64,000 nucleotides of DNA from Actinoplanes sp. TBRC 11911 (GCF_012933445.1 NZ_JABBNC010000003.1:354144-418143), one strand, 5' to 3'. Counted from the stretch's first letter, positions 9,002-17,908 are shown. Made by a program: numbers and translations. Notes: generated by a model from the letters alone, not told the origin.

Positions 9002-10153
9002 TCAGCCGAGTGCCTGCTCCAGATCGGCGAGCAGATCGTCAACGTTTTCGATGCCGACAGACAGTCGCACGAGATCGGCGGGGACTTCAAGCGCTGATCC
9101 GGCAGCCGACAGGTGTGTCATCCGCCCCGGGTGCTCGATCAGCGATTCGACCCCGCCGAGCGACTCGGCCAGCACCCAGAGTTTCGCCCGGTTGCAGACC
9201 TCCACGGCCTGCTGCTCGCCGCCGGCCGCACGGAAGGAAACCATGCCGCCGAACCGGCGCATCTGCTTGGCCGCGATCTCGTGACCCGGATGACTGTCCA
9301 GGCCCGGGTAGTAGACCTCGGCGACCGACTTGTGGTCACGCAGGAACGTCGCGATCCGCTCGGCGTTGTCGCAGTGCCGTTCCATCCGTACGCCCAGGGT
9401 CTTGATCCCGCGCAGCGTCAGCCAGACGTCGAACGGGCCGGGGACCGCACCCATCGCGTTCTGGTAGAAAGCCAGCTCGTCGCCGAGATCGTCGGTGGCG
9501 GTGACCAGCGCGCCGCCGATCACGTCGGAGTGTCCACCCAGGTATTTGGTGGTCGAGTGGACCACGGCGTCGGCACCGAGCGCGATCGGCTGCTGCAGGT
9601 ACGGCGACGCGAACGTGTTGTCGACCATCAGCAGCGCGTCGTACTCGTGCGCGATCCCGGCCAGCGCGGCGATGTCGGCGATGCTGAGCAGCGGGTTCGT
9701 CGGCGTCTCGGCCCAGATCAGCTTGGTGTGGCCGGGACGGAACGCGGCGCGTACCGCATCGAGGTCGTCGAGCTGCACGGCGGTCCAGTCCAGGCCCCAG
9801 TTCTCGGCCACCTTGGCGAAAAGCCGGAACGTGCCCCCGTACGCGTCGCCGGGGATCAGCACGTGGTCACCGGGCCGGCACACCGTACGCAGGAAGGTGT
9901 CCTCGGCGGCGAGACCGCTCGCGAACGCTAAGCCGCGCCGGCCTCCCTCGAGTGCCGCGATGTTCTCCTGGAACGCGTCGCGCGTGGGGTTGCTGGACCG
10001 GCTGTACTCGTATCCGAGGCGGGGCGAGCCGACGGCGTCCTGCGCGAAGGTGCTGGTCTGGTAGATGGGGGGCACCACCGCGCCGGTCCGCGGATCGGGG
10101 TCCTGTCCGGCGTGGATCGCGATGGTGTCGAAGCCGTAGTGGTTAGCCGTCAT
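9002..10153 (-). CDS. metB: cystathionine gamma-synthase
   Basis: 383 aa from ATG 10153 (an in-frame ATG at 10162 is the alternative). Fold-type I PLP enzyme of the Cys/Met family: EYSRSSNPTRDAF, LMVDNTFASPY and the PLP lysine in HSTTKYLGGHSDVIGG (about residue 205); the C-terminus SVGIENVDDLLADLEQAL is typical. It joins an activated homoserine ester and cysteine to cystathionine, and can act as a gamma-lyase in some actinomycetes. It works with cbs (27358-28716) in transsulfuration. The order metB-greA-mca supports the name. Confidence 0.9.
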   Translation of the reverse strand: MTANHYGFDTIAIHAGQDPDPRTGAVVPPIYQTSTFAQDAVGSPRLGYEYSRSSNPTRDAFQENIAALEGGRRGLAFASGLAAEDTFLRTVCRPGDHVLIPGDAYGGTFRLFAKVAENWGLDWTAVQLDDLDAVRAAFRPGHTKLIWAETPTNPLLSIADIAALAGIAHEYDALLMVDNTFASPYLQQPIALGADAVVHSTTKYLGGHSDVIGGALVTATDDLGDELAFYQNAMGAVPGPFDVWLTLRGIKTLGVRMERHCDNAERIATFLRDHKSVAEVYYPGLDSHPGHEIAAKQMRRFGGMVSFRAAGGEQQAVEVCNRAKLWVLAESLGGVESLIEHPGRMTHLSAAGSALEVPADLVRLSVGIENVDDLLADLEQALG

Positions 10154-10177
10154 GATGCGCAAGGCTAGTCTCACCTG

Positions 10178-10591
10178 GTGGCGGACTGTGTGTTCTGTGG
10201 CATCGTGGCGGGTTCGGTGCCAGCCTTCAAGGTCGTTGATACTCCGTCCGGGGTCGGGTTCCTGGACACCAGGCCGGTGTTCAAGGGGCACGTGCTGGTC
10301 GTGCCACGAGAACACATCCGGACATTTCCGGAAATGCCGGTCTCGCTCCTGCCCGGATATGTCGGTCTTGTGCAGCGGATCGCGGCGGCCGTGCCGCCGG
10401 CGCTGGGAGCCCAGGGCACCTTCGTCGCGAACAACAACGTCGTCTCGCAGTCCGTCGCGCACCTGCACTTCCACGTGGTGCCGCGGACGAAAGGGGACGG
10501 ACTACGCGGCTTCTTCTGGCCCCGGACGAAGTACGCCTCGGACGAGGAGGCGTCGTCGTACGCCGCGTTGATCGCCAAGGAGCTCGGGTAA
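10178..10591 (+). CDS. HIT-family nucleotide-binding protein
   Basis: 137 aa, GTG start. The histidine triad HLHFHVVP is at about residue 95, with an N-terminal CVFCGIVAG Zn-type motif and FVANNNVVSQSVAHLH before the triad. The length fits Hint/Fhit-like nucleoside phosphoramidate or dinucleoside polyphosphate hydrolases. No Shine-Dalgarno precedes the GTG; TAGTCT about 8 nt upstream may be a -10 for a leaderless transcript. It is divergent from metB with only 24 bp between. Confidence 0.92.
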   Translation: MADCVFCGIVAGSVPAFKVVDTPSGVGFLDTRPVFKGHVLVVPREHIRTFPEMPVSLLPGYVGLVQRIAAAVPPALGAQGTFVANNNVVSQSVAHLHFHVVPRTKGDGLRGFFWPRTKYASDEEASSYAALIAKELG

Positions 10592-10639
10592 GGATCACCT
10601 CCCGCACGGTGTTGCACAGACCGGATGAAGGGAGTGACC

Positions 10640-11299
<660 letters not shown>

Positions 11300-11357
11300 G
11301 TACTACGGGGCATCGGGCTCGCCCACCCGATGACCCCGTCCCCGTCAGGCTCAGAAA

Positions 11358-11367
11358 TCTGTACAGA
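11358..11367. promoter_or_regulatory. palindromic operator candidate of the first toxin-antitoxin module
   Basis: Perfect 10-bp palindrome TCTGTACAGA, 31 bp upstream of the antitoxin ATG, placed where a Phd/YefM-type antitoxin would bind to autoregulate. Confidence 0.5.
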
Positions 11368-11387
11368 CTTCGCGCCAGTAACTGCCT

Positions 11388-11393
11388 ATACTT
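11388..11393 (+). promoter_or_regulatory. -10 box, probably leaderless antitoxin transcript
   Basis: TATACT ends 5 nt before the ATG at 11399, and no Shine-Dalgarno is present between them. This is the spacing of leaderless actinobacterial promoters. Confidence 0.5.
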
Positions 11394-11398
11394 AGCGC

Positions 11399-11683
11399 AT
11401 GACTGCCGTGCCGTTCACCGACGCCCGCAACCGCCTTTCGGAACTCATCGATGAGGTGGCCTCGACCCACGAGCGGATAGAGATCACCAGACACGGCCAT
11501 GCCGCCGCGGTGCTCATCTCGGCCGACGATCTGGCGGCATTGGAGGAGACCCTGGAGGTCCTGTCCAGCGCCGAGGCCATGCGGCAGCTTGCCGAGTCCA
11601 AGGCAGCCGTCGAAGCCGGCGACGTCCTCGACGCCGATGAACTCGCCGCGTTGATGGCGAAGCGGTCGAAGCAGGCACGGTGA
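11399..11683 (+). CDS. Phd/YefM-family antitoxin
   Basis: 94 aa. The N-terminus VPFTDARNRLSELIDEVA, then RIEITRHGHAAAVLISADDL, is the classic Phd/YefM DNA-binding fold; the acidic and helical C-terminus (LESA...VEAGDVLDADELAAL) would wrap the toxin. The stop overlaps the next start (GTGA), the usual antitoxin-first order. It lies between two copies of the msrA tail and is probably acquired with them. It neutralises the downstream RelE-like toxin and represses its own promoter. Confidence 0.88.
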   Translation: MTAVPFTDARNRLSELIDEVASTHERIEITRHGHAAAVLISADDLAALEETLEVLSSAEAMRQLAESKAAVEAGDVLDADELAALMAKRSKQAR

Positions 11684-11970
11684 CTGGCCCGGCGCCCGGC
11701 CGCTACCGACTTCAGGTCGCCGGCCCAGCCGCACGCGCCTTGGCCGGACGGCTGCCAGAGAAGATCGCCGCAGCCGTCTACGAGTTCATCACCACTGCCC
11801 TCCTCGACAACCCGCAGCGCGTCGGCAAACGACTGCTTCTGCCGCCCTTCGAGGGGACCTGGTCAGCCAGGCGGGGCACGTATCGCGTTCTTTACGAGAT
11901 CGACGAAGACGACCGCGTCGTGACCGTGACGGCCATCGAACACCGCGCCGACGCCTACCGATCGCGTTGA
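11680..11970 (+). CDS. RelE/ParE-family toxin
   Basis: 96 aa, GTG start overlapping the antitoxin stop by 4 nt. The sequence YRLQVAGPAARALAGRLPEKIAAAVYEFI, LLDNPQRVGKRL, GTWSARRGTYRVLYEID and VTVTAIEHRADAY follows the RelE ribosome-dependent mRNase fold, including the Arg of RRGTYRVLYEI and the C-terminal HRxxAY. Expected to cleave mRNA in the ribosomal A site when unbound. Its 3' end is 32 bp from msrA-tail copy 2. Confidence 0.88.
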   Translation: MTGPAPGRYRLQVAGPAARALAGRLPEKIAAAVYEFITTALLDNPQRVGKRLLLPPFEGTWSARRGTYRVLYEIDEDDRVVTVTAIEHRADAYRSR

Positions 11971-12002
11971 CCCAGAGGCCCGAATCAGTACATCACTGCT
12001 CG

Positions 12003-12089
12003 TCAGAGTCAAAAAATCCGTACGACTATTGCAACCACGGCCCGAACGGCATGACCTGCCCGGCCGGCGTCGCCAAGGTCGCCGAGTAA
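12003..12089 (+). repeat. msrA 3'-end repeat, copy 2 (right att-like site)
   Basis: Encodes [28 protein letters not shown] and a TAA stop; 22 of 27 aligned residues match the msrA C-terminus. Its first bases (GAGTCAAAAAATCCG) are AT-rich, while the remainder is GC-rich like host genes, the mirror image of copy 1. It has no start codon or promoter of its own. Confidence 0.75.
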
Positions 12090-12443
12090 CTACTCCGTCG
12101 CCTTCGGGTGGCCGGGGCCTGCCTCGACCACCCAGACGACTCGTCGCTCGGGGTCAGGGCAGTACCAGATCCGACCGCCTGCGGTCACTTCGTACTGCCA
12201 CTGATCGAGCCGCTTCCCGCCGACCTCGCGAGTGGCAAGTGGACCGCGGAGTCGATGTTGCCGCGTCGGATTCTCCGGCGCGGCGGGACGCTCGGTGAGA
12301 ACAATCCACGCCTCCCACGTGTTCGACCGTGCCGTCTGGCACAGTTGCTCCCAGCCTTTCGCAGCATCGGTTGAGGCAAAGCGGGCTTCCCAACCGCCGG
12401 GCCGTCCGGGCGGTGCCACCCGGTCACCGCGCTTACCCGGCAT
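12090..12443 (-). CDS. putative type II toxin (second TA module)
   Basis: 117 aa from ATG 12443, which overlaps the end of the upstream gene by 11 nt, typical of antitoxin-toxin operons. Residues KGWEQLCQTARSNTWEAWIVL and HRLRGPLATREVGGKRLDQWQYEVTAGGRIWYCPD resemble small basic cytotoxic-repressor (RelE-like) proteins of actinomycetes. It ends directly against the stop of msrA-tail copy 2, in convergent orientation. The toxin assignment rests on size, operon shape and this weak resemblance. Confidence 0.65.
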   Translation of the reverse strand: MPGKRGDRVAPPGRPGGWEARFASTDAAKGWEQLCQTARSNTWEAWIVLTERPAAPENPTRQHRLRGPLATREVGGKRLDQWQYEVTAGGRIWYCPDPERRVVWVVEAGPGHPKATE

Positions 12444-12912
12444 CGCCGTCGACGTCCACCGGCGCGGGCACCGGACCGAAGTCATCGGTCAACGGCTCGG
12501 TAAGCCGTCGCAGAAGCGCAGGATCGGCGTAGACGGCGGCGGTGGCCTTCCACTCCCGCACGGCCTGTGTCAGTACGGACCATTGGCCAACTTCGGCGGC
12601 GATCTGGGCTGCTCTTGTGAAGTCCGCGATGAACTGGGGCAATTCCTCCACCGGCAGGAGTGTCAGCCACGGGAATTCCTCCGTCAGGGCAGCCGCGGCA
12701 GCCTCCAGCGGAAGATGGGTCAACACATTCCGTAGTGCGCGCGCAGCCGTGAAGGCGCCCTCGCCGGCCGCGTTGACCCGGTCCTCTCGCATGAGGAGCA
12801 AGGCAGCGCCGTCCCGGCGGCGCACTCGAACGTCGCCGTTGTCAGCGAGAGCAGCGACGCTCTTGGGATCTCGCTGCAGCTCGCTCCACTGGACTTCCTT
12901 GGTCGCAGTCAC
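12433..12912 (-). CDS. putative antitoxin, Phd-like N-terminus (second TA module)
   Basis: 159 aa, GTG start at 12912. The N-terminus VQWSELQRDPKSVAALADNGDVRVRRRDGAALLLMRED follows the Phd/YefM pattern (short helix, then a beta hairpin with an RRDGAALLL strand). The rest is a longer helical domain (TAARALRNVL, EEFPWLTLLPVEELPQFI), larger than usual antitoxins. It is the first gene of a two-gene operon with the 12090-12443 protein, and an inverted repeat sits just upstream. Confidence 0.65.
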   Translation of the reverse strand: MTATKEVQWSELQRDPKSVAALADNGDVRVRRRDGAALLLMREDRVNAAGEGAFTAARALRNVLTHLPLEAAAAALTEEFPWLTLLPVEELPQFIADFTRAAQIAAEVGQWSVLTQAVREWKATAAVYADPALLRRLTEPLTDDFGPVPAPVDVDGDAG

Positions 12913-12919
12913 GCGTTAA

Positions 12920-12937
12920 TTCTGAACTTTTTCAGAA
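12920..12937. promoter_or_regulatory. operator candidate of the second TA module
   Basis: Inverted repeat TTCTGAA-CTTT-TTCAGAA, 7-bp perfect arms, 7 bp upstream of the antitoxin GTG. It is AT-rich compared with its surroundings, fitting an autoregulatory site overlapping the promoter. Confidence 0.5.
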
Positions 12938-12981
12938 CTGTTGGCAAGTCGGTTGAGCCACTGCAGCTTGCGGCCGCGTTG

Positions 12982-13518
12982 TCAGGTCGGCTGCGAGTCG
13001 TCGCGAGTTATCGCATACAGGAGTTGGTCGTGCCAGGCGCCCTGGCGCCACTGCGCGCGGCGAACCCGGCCCTCCAGCCTCAGACCCGCGCGTTCCAGGC
13101 ACTTCTGCTCGGCCACGTTCTCCGGATCCGTCGTCGCCTGGATGCGCTCGACGCGGGTGTGCGCGAACAAATAGTCCACCAGCCATCGCTGGCTGGCCGT
13201 GCCGATACCCATTCCCCGGTACGCCGGTAGCAGGCCGATCGCGATCTCCCAGCACAGCGACGTGTCCCGTCGCCCCCAGTACCGTGCGAGCCACTCCACC
13301 CGGCCGGCCAGCTCGCCCTTGTGCTCGATGACCAGCATGTTCGCGTCGCCGCCGAGCAGGCCGCGGGACTCGGCCTCGCGGCGCAGCCCGGCGAACGAGG
13401 TGAAGCCGAACCACTGGTACGCCCCGGCGCCGTCCACGTCCCCGAACTGGGCCTCGAACACATCGATGTCGGCGACGCTCGCCGGCCGGAAGGTCAGCTC
13501 ACCATGGCGAACAATCAT
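12982..13518 (-). CDS. GNAT-family N-acetyltransferase (RimJ/RimL-like)
   Basis: 178 aa. The GNAT core is visible: LTFRPASVADID at the N-terminus, CWEIAIGLLPAYRGMGIGTASQRWL (acetyl-CoA loop RGMGIGT) at about 95-120, and TTDPENVAEQKCLERAGLRLEGRVRRA near 130-160, the Rim-type N-E-x-C motif. The substrate could be a ribosomal protein N-terminus or a small amine. It is a single gene between the TA module and the glycosyltransferase. Confidence 0.85.
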   Translation of the reverse strand: MIVRHGELTFRPASVADIDVFEAQFGDVDGAGAYQWFGFTSFAGLRREAESRGLLGGDANMLVIEHKGELAGRVEWLARYWGRRDTSLCWEIAIGLLPAYRGMGIGTASQRWLVDYLFAHTRVERIQATTDPENVAEQKCLERAGLRLEGRVRRAQWRQGAWHDQLLYAITRDDSQPT

Positions 13519-13558
13519 GCGGCTCCTTCGTGACGGGGGGCGTCAGCGTAGCCGCCGC

Positions 13559-14677
13559 CTACGAGTAGGTGCGACCCTTCCAAGCCGCGCCTCGGCCCAA
13601 ATAGTGCTGCCGCGCGGAATCGAGCGTCATCGCCAGGTAAAGAGTCGCGGTCGCCGGCAGCAGAAAACCGGCCACCCGCGGCTGCCCGTAATACCGCAGC
13701 ATCGGCATGAAGGTCGCCGCCATCACCAGCCACGCCAACGCACCGCACACCAGGACCGGCAGGTCGAGCGTCACCAAGCCGGCCACGGTCGCCACCGGCG
13801 GCACCACGAACACCACGGCCAGCCCCACCACGGTCCCGGCCAGGATGACCGGGTTCCGGCGCAGCTGGGCGTACGCGCTCCGGGCGATCATCTGCCAGAG
13901 CGTGGCCAGATCGTCGTACGGCCGGACCGAGTCGGCGAAGTCGGCCAGGCCTAGAAAGGTCCGCGAACCGGTGCGCTTGAGCACCCGCGCCAGCGCCACG
14001 TCGTCGATCACCGCGTCGTGGATGGCATCGAGACCGCCGGCGCGTTCCAGGGCCGCCCGGCGGACCAGGGAACACCCACCGGCGGCCGCCGCCGTCCGGG
14101 CCCGCGGGCGATTGCTCCACCGGAACGGATAGAGCAGCGCGAACAGGTACACGAACGCGGGGACGACCAGCCGCTCCCAGAAGGTGGCCACGCGAAGGCG
14201 CGCCATCTGCGACACCAGATCGAGGCCGTTCCCCTCCGCCACCCGCACCAGCGCACGCAACGAGCCGGGGCGATGGCGGATGTCGGCGTCGGTCAGCAGC
14301 AGGTAGTCGGCGTGCCCGGCTTCGGCGACCCCGGCCTGAAGCGCCCAGAGCTTGCCGGCCCACTCCACGTCCGGCTCGCCCGGGTGCACGACGGTGACCT
14401 GCGGCCACCGGGTCAGCAACGCCGCGGTGCCGTCCGTCGAGCCGTCGTCCGCGACGATCACCCGGAACGGCCCGGGGTAGTCCTGCGCGAGCAGCGACGG
14501 GACGGTGACGGGTAAGACGCCGGCCTCGTCGCGCGCCGGCACGACCACTACCACGGACGGCCAGTTGTCCACGGCGGCGGACGGCGACGGCAGCCGCACG
14601 TCGGTTCGCCAGAACATCCCGCGGAACAGCGTGAGCCACACCCAGATCACCAGGGCCACGAGCGCGAGGACGAACAC
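13559..14677 (-). CDS. family 2 glycosyltransferase, HpnB-like
   Basis: 372 aa. An N-terminal membrane anchor (LALVALVIWVWLTLF) precedes the GT-A core: VVVVVPARDEAGVLP, VIVADDGSTDGTAAL, EWAGKLWAL, LLLTDADIRH (DxD), AAGGCSLVRRAALE and VIDDVALARVLK. Three or four transmembrane segments follow at about 275-350. The EWxGKLWA pattern matches hopene-associated HpnB. No squalene-hopene genes are seen in the window, so the acceptor is uncertain (lipid or carotenoid are alternatives). One TTA codon is in frame at 14513. There is no RBS of note. Confidence 0.85.
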   Translation of the reverse strand: MFVLALVALVIWVWLTLFRGMFWRTDVRLPSPSAAVDNWPSVVVVVPARDEAGVLPVTVPSLLAQDYPGPFRVIVADDGSTDGTAALLTRWPQVTVVHPGEPDVEWAGKLWALQAGVAEAGHADYLLLTDADIRHRPGSLRALVRVAEGNGLDLVSQMARLRVATFWERLVVPAFVYLFALLYPFRWSNRPRARTAAAAGGCSLVRRAALERAGGLDAIHDAVIDDVALARVLKRTGSRTFLGLADFADSVRPYDDLATLWQMIARSAYAQLRRNPVILAGTVVGLAVVFVVPPVATVAGLVTLDLPVLVCGALAWLVMAATFMPMLRYYGQPRVAGFLLPATATLYLAMTLDSARQHYLGRGAAWKGRTYS

Positions 14678-14788
14678 CCCGTGATCATGCCCCTCGAAGG
14701 GGATTCACGCTTGCGTGTGTAAAAGATCGACACCCCCCGACATGATCCGCACACTGGAGATCAATGCGTTGGAACGGGAGGTGAACCC

Positions 14789-15109
14789 ATGCCGGCCTTC
14801 TACAGCGACGACGAGCGCGCCGCCTGGAATCTCGCGGAATCGCTCGTCCGGCAGGCCCGGGAGATGATGCGCGAGGCCGAGTCGGCCCTCGAGACCTGGA
14901 AGGTCGGCAAGGAGATGAACCGGCTGCGCTGCGCCCGTCGCGGGATCAGCGAGTCGGACGCCGAGATCCGGTGGTCGGACTCGGCGGCCGCGAAGAACGC
15001 GCTCACCAACAACAGCTTCCACGTCGGGCTCGCCACGATGTACTTCGGGGCGGCGTCGGCCAATTACTCCCGCGCGCTATATCTGCGCAATCGGGCCGGG
15101 CTTCACTGA
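14789..15109 (+). CDS. hypothetical helical protein
   Basis: 106 aa, ATG with GGGAGG about 10 nt upstream. It is all-alpha by eye (SDDERAAWNLAESLVRQAREMMREAESALETWKVGKEMNRLRC), hydrophilic, with one Cys and no signal peptide. I do not recognise the family. Its 3' end overlaps the end of the convergent 15103-15288 gene by 7 nt. Confidence 0.7.
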   Translation: MPAFYSDDERAAWNLAESLVRQAREMMREAESALETWKVGKEMNRLRCARRGISESDAEIRWSDSAAAKNALTNNSFHVGLATMYFGAASANYSRALYLRNRAGLH

Positions 15110-15288
15110 GGCTTCTCCGCGATCGGCGGCGTGTCCGGACGCGGGGTGTCCGTCGGTGCGGCGGCGGGCCGCGGGTTGTCCGGCGGCGCGGCGGTGGCCG
15201 GGCTCGCGAGAGTCAGCCCCAGCACGGCTCCGGCACCGATCAACCCCAGACCGGCGAGCGAGATCTGCCGGCGGTCGCTCTTCTCCAT
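15103..15288 (-). CDS. small secreted or membrane-tethered proline-rich peptide
   Basis: 61 aa from ATG 15288, with GGAGG about 5 nt upstream. A basic N-terminus (EKSDRRQ) precedes one hydrophobic segment (ISLAGLGLIGAGAVLGLTLA) ending in SPATA-AP, a plausible signal-peptidase site, then a Pro/Thr/Ala tail (PRPAAAPTDTPRPDTPP). Function unknown. It overlaps the convergent neighbour's stop. Confidence 0.65.
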   Translation of the reverse strand: MEKSDRRQISLAGLGLIGAGAVLGLTLASPATAAPPDNPRPAAAPTDTPRPDTPPIAEKPQ

Positions 15289-15413
15289 CAATCCTCCAGG
15301 AGGCCAACTCGACCGAGATTCGAGAGTGCCACCGCCACCTGTAGTAAAGCTGTGTGCAAGCTGCCAATGACTTGGCCCTGTGGCGGGGGCCCCGGATCAG
15401 GCACCATGAACAT

Positions 15414-16832
15414 ATGGAGATCGCCAGTGAAACAGAACGTAAATACGACGTTCCCGAGGCGTTCACGCTTCCGGCGCTGATCGGCACCGCGGGCATCCGG
15501 AGTACCACCGGAGCGAAGACGTTCGATCTCGACGCGACGTATTTCGACACCGACGACCTGACCCTGATGCGCAACCGCCGGACGCTGCGGCGACGCATGG
15601 GCGGCAGCGACGCCGGCTGGCATCTCAAAACTCCGGGCGAGGGCGGCAGCCGGACCGAGCACCGGCTCCCCCTGAACGGCAATCCGGACAAGGTCCCGGC
15701 CGATCTCACCGGCCTGGTCCGGGCGATCATCCGGCGCCGCGCGCTGAAGCCGATCGCGCGGCTGCGCACCCATCGGGTCGAGACGCCGTTGCGCGACGCC
15801 AAGGGCAACACCCTCGCCCTGGTCGCGCAGGACGCGGTGACCGCCGAGTCCGGGCAGGGCGAGCAACGCTGGCAGGAGGTCGAGGTCGAACTGGTCACCG
15901 GCGATGCCGCGCTTCTCGCCGAGGTCGAGCGACTCCTGCTCACGGCCGGCGCGCGGCCCGCCTCCGGTCCGTCGAAGGTGGCGCGCGCCCTCGGCAACCC
16001 GCCCGTCAAGGCGCCCAACATCATCAGCAAAGACCCGGTGCTCGCGTACGCCTGTGCCCAGCGCGACGCCTTGACCGAGTGGGACCCGGGGGTGCGTCGG
16101 GGCGACCCGGACTCCGTACACAAGATGCGTGTCGCCACCCGTCGCCTGCGCAGCACCCTGAAGACCTTCAAACGCACCTTCCCCGGCAACGACGACCTCA
16201 ACGTCGAGCTGAAGTGGCTGGCCGACCTGCTCGGCGCCGTCCGCGACGGCCAGGTGCAGAAGCACAAGCTGTACGACCCGGTGGCCGCCGCCGGTCCGGA
16301 CTTCGCCGCGGCCGCCAAGCGCATCGGCAAACACCTCGACGACCAGGTCAAGCACGGCCTGCGAGCGCTGTCCGACGAGTTGGACGGCGAGCGTTACCTG
16401 ACGTTGCTGGACCGGGTCGACCGTCTCACCGTCGAAGGCGTACCGGAAAATGATCCGCTGGCCCGGGCTCGCAAGAGCCTGGCGAAGGCCGATCGCCTGC
16501 TGGACCAGGCACTGGCCGACGGCGAGGACACCGAGCTGCACGAGGCCCGCAAGGCGTACAAGAAAGCCCGCTACGCCGTCGAGGTCTTCGAGCCGTCCGC
16601 CGGCAAACCCGGAAAAGATCTGATCAACCGGTTGACTGACCTGCAGGACGTGCTCGGCGCGCATCAAGACTCGGTGGTCGCCCGCGAGCTGCTGCGCGAG
16701 CTGGGGCCGGACGACTTCTGGTTCGGGGTGCTGTGGGCGCGCCAGGAGCAGGTCGGCAAGGACACCTACGCCCAGCTGCCGGTGGTGGTCGAGGAGTCCC
16801 GGAACAAAAAGCTTCGGAAATGGATCAATTGA
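15414..16832 (+). CDS. CYTH-CHAD domain protein (polyphosphate-related)
   Basis: 472 aa from ATG 15414. The N-terminal CYTH domain (residues 1-200) has the metal-binding ETERK signature and paired basic/acidic residues on beta strands (FDLDATYFDTDD, LRRRMGG, WHLKTPGEGG). The C-terminal CHAD domain (about 215-470) carries histidine-rich helices (DSVHKMRVATRRLRS, ELHEARKAYKKARYAVEV). CYTH enzymes hydrolyse triphosphates and CHAD domains bind inorganic polyphosphate. PPK2 lies 53 bp downstream on the same strand, so polyphosphate is the likely ligand. Confidence 0.92.
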   Translation: MEIASETERKYDVPEAFTLPALIGTAGIRSTTGAKTFDLDATYFDTDDLTLMRNRRTLRRRMGGSDAGWHLKTPGEGGSRTEHRLPLNGNPDKVPADLTGLVRAIIRRRALKPIARLRTHRVETPLRDAKGNTLALVAQDAVTAESGQGEQRWQEVEVELVTGDAALLAEVERLLLTAGARPASGPSKVARALGNPPVKAPNIISKDPVLAYACAQRDALTEWDPGVRRGDPDSVHKMRVATRRLRSTLKTFKRTFPGNDDLNVELKWLADLLGAVRDGQVQKHKLYDPVAAAGPDFAAAAKRIGKHLDDQVKHGLRALSDELDGERYLTLLDRVDRLTVEGVPENDPLARARKSLAKADRLLDQALADGEDTELHEARKAYKKARYAVEVFEPSAGKPGKDLINRLTDLQDVLGAHQDSVVARELLRELGPDDFWFGVLWARQEQVGKDTYAQLPVVVEESRNKKLRKWIN

Positions 16833-16885
16833 CGTTCACCTCACCAGAGTTGCCCGAGGACCGCTCCAGGGTATGAAGTGCAACT

Positions 16886-17824
16886 ATGCAGGCCGACGGA
16901 TACGAGATCACCAACCCGTACGACGGACCGATCTCCGAGCTGGGCGGATACCGGGTCGCGGACGACGATGACGATGATCCGGTGCTGCTTAACGCGGACG
17001 GCACACCGGTGGACACGTGGCGCCAGAATTACCCGTACGACGAGCGGATGGCCCGCCACGAGTACGACCGGGACAAGCGGCTGCTCCAGATCGAGCTGCT
17101 CAAGCTGCAGAAGTGGTGCAAGACCACCGGCGAGCGGCTGGTCGTGCTCTTCGAGGGGCGCGACGCCGCCGGCAAGGGCGGCACGATCAAGCGGTTCATG
17201 GAGCACCTGAACCCGCGCGGATCGACAGTCGTCGCGCTGGAGAAGCCGAGCGAGCGCGAGAGTACGCAATGGTATTACCAGCGCTACGTCGACCACCTGC
17301 CGGCCGCCGGCGAGATCGTGCTGTTCGACCGGTCCTGGTACAACAGGGCCGGCGTCGAGCGCGTCATGGGCTACTGCACCCGCCCGGAGTACCTGGAATT
17401 CATGCGGTCCACCCCGGAACTCGAGCGGATCCTGGTGCGCTCCGGCATCCACCTGGTCAAATTCTGGTTCTCGGTCACCCAGGGTGAGCAGCGGACGCGC
17501 TTTGCGATCCGCCAGGTCGATCCAGTACGCCAGTGGAAGCTCTCGCCCAACGACCTGGCCTCACTGGACAAGTGGGACGACTACACCGAGGCCAAGGACG
17601 CGATGTTCTTCTACACCGACACCGCCGACGCGCCCTGGACGGTCGTGAAGAGCAACGACAAGAAGCGGGCCCGGCTGGAGGCGATGCGGTTCGTGCTCAA
17701 CCGTTTCGAGTACGCCAACAAGGACGACGAGGTGGTCGGCAAGCCGGATCCGCTGATCGTCGGACCGGCGTCGCTCGCGGTCGAGGGCACCGAGATGTCG
17801 CCGCGCGTATTCCCGAGGCTCTAG
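16886..17824 (+). CDS. ppk2: polyphosphate kinase 2
   Basis: 312 aa, ATG start. The single PPK2 domain has Walker A FEGRDAAGKGGTIKRF (about residue 88), Walker B/lid VLFDRSWYNRAGVERVMGY (about 148) and the conserved LVKFWFSVTQGEQ and RFAIRQVDPVRQWKLSP. It transfers phosphate between polyphosphate and nucleotides. One domain of this size fits class I (NDP to NTP). It follows the CYTH-CHAD gene, and Ppx lies at 41539-42444. Confidence 0.94.
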   Translation: MQADGYEITNPYDGPISELGGYRVADDDDDDPVLLNADGTPVDTWRQNYPYDERMARHEYDRDKRLLQIELLKLQKWCKTTGERLVVLFEGRDAAGKGGTIKRFMEHLNPRGSTVVALEKPSERESTQWYYQRYVDHLPAAGEIVLFDRSWYNRAGVERVMGYCTRPEYLEFMRSTPELERILVRSGIHLVKFWFSVTQGEQRTRFAIRQVDPVRQWKLSPNDLASLDKWDDYTEAKDAMFFYTDTADAPWTVVKSNDKKRARLEAMRFVLNRFEYANKDDEVVGKPDPLIVGPASLAVEGTEMSPRVFPRL

Positions 17825-17847
17825 TGCCGGTTGTGACATCTAAATCA

Positions 17848-17877
17848 TTGGCATCGGCCTCCCGGCGTAGATAACGT
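17848..17877 (+). promoter_or_regulatory. promoter of the structured leader RNA
   Basis: TTGGCA (17848-17853), 18-nt spacer, TAACGT (17872-17877). The predicted start is near 17884, just before the leader-peptide ribosome-binding site. Confidence 0.45.
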
Positions 17878-17908
17878 GGCCGTACACGTGAAGGGAGGTG
17901 GTCCGAAG

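Noticed and set aside
11300..12002. A complete integrative element carrying its own integrase
   Set aside because: Only the TA pair fits between the two tails; there is no recombinase reading frame.
13559..14677. Part of a hopanoid or natural-product cluster
   Set aside because: No cyclase, squalene synthase, PKS or NRPS genes occur in the window.
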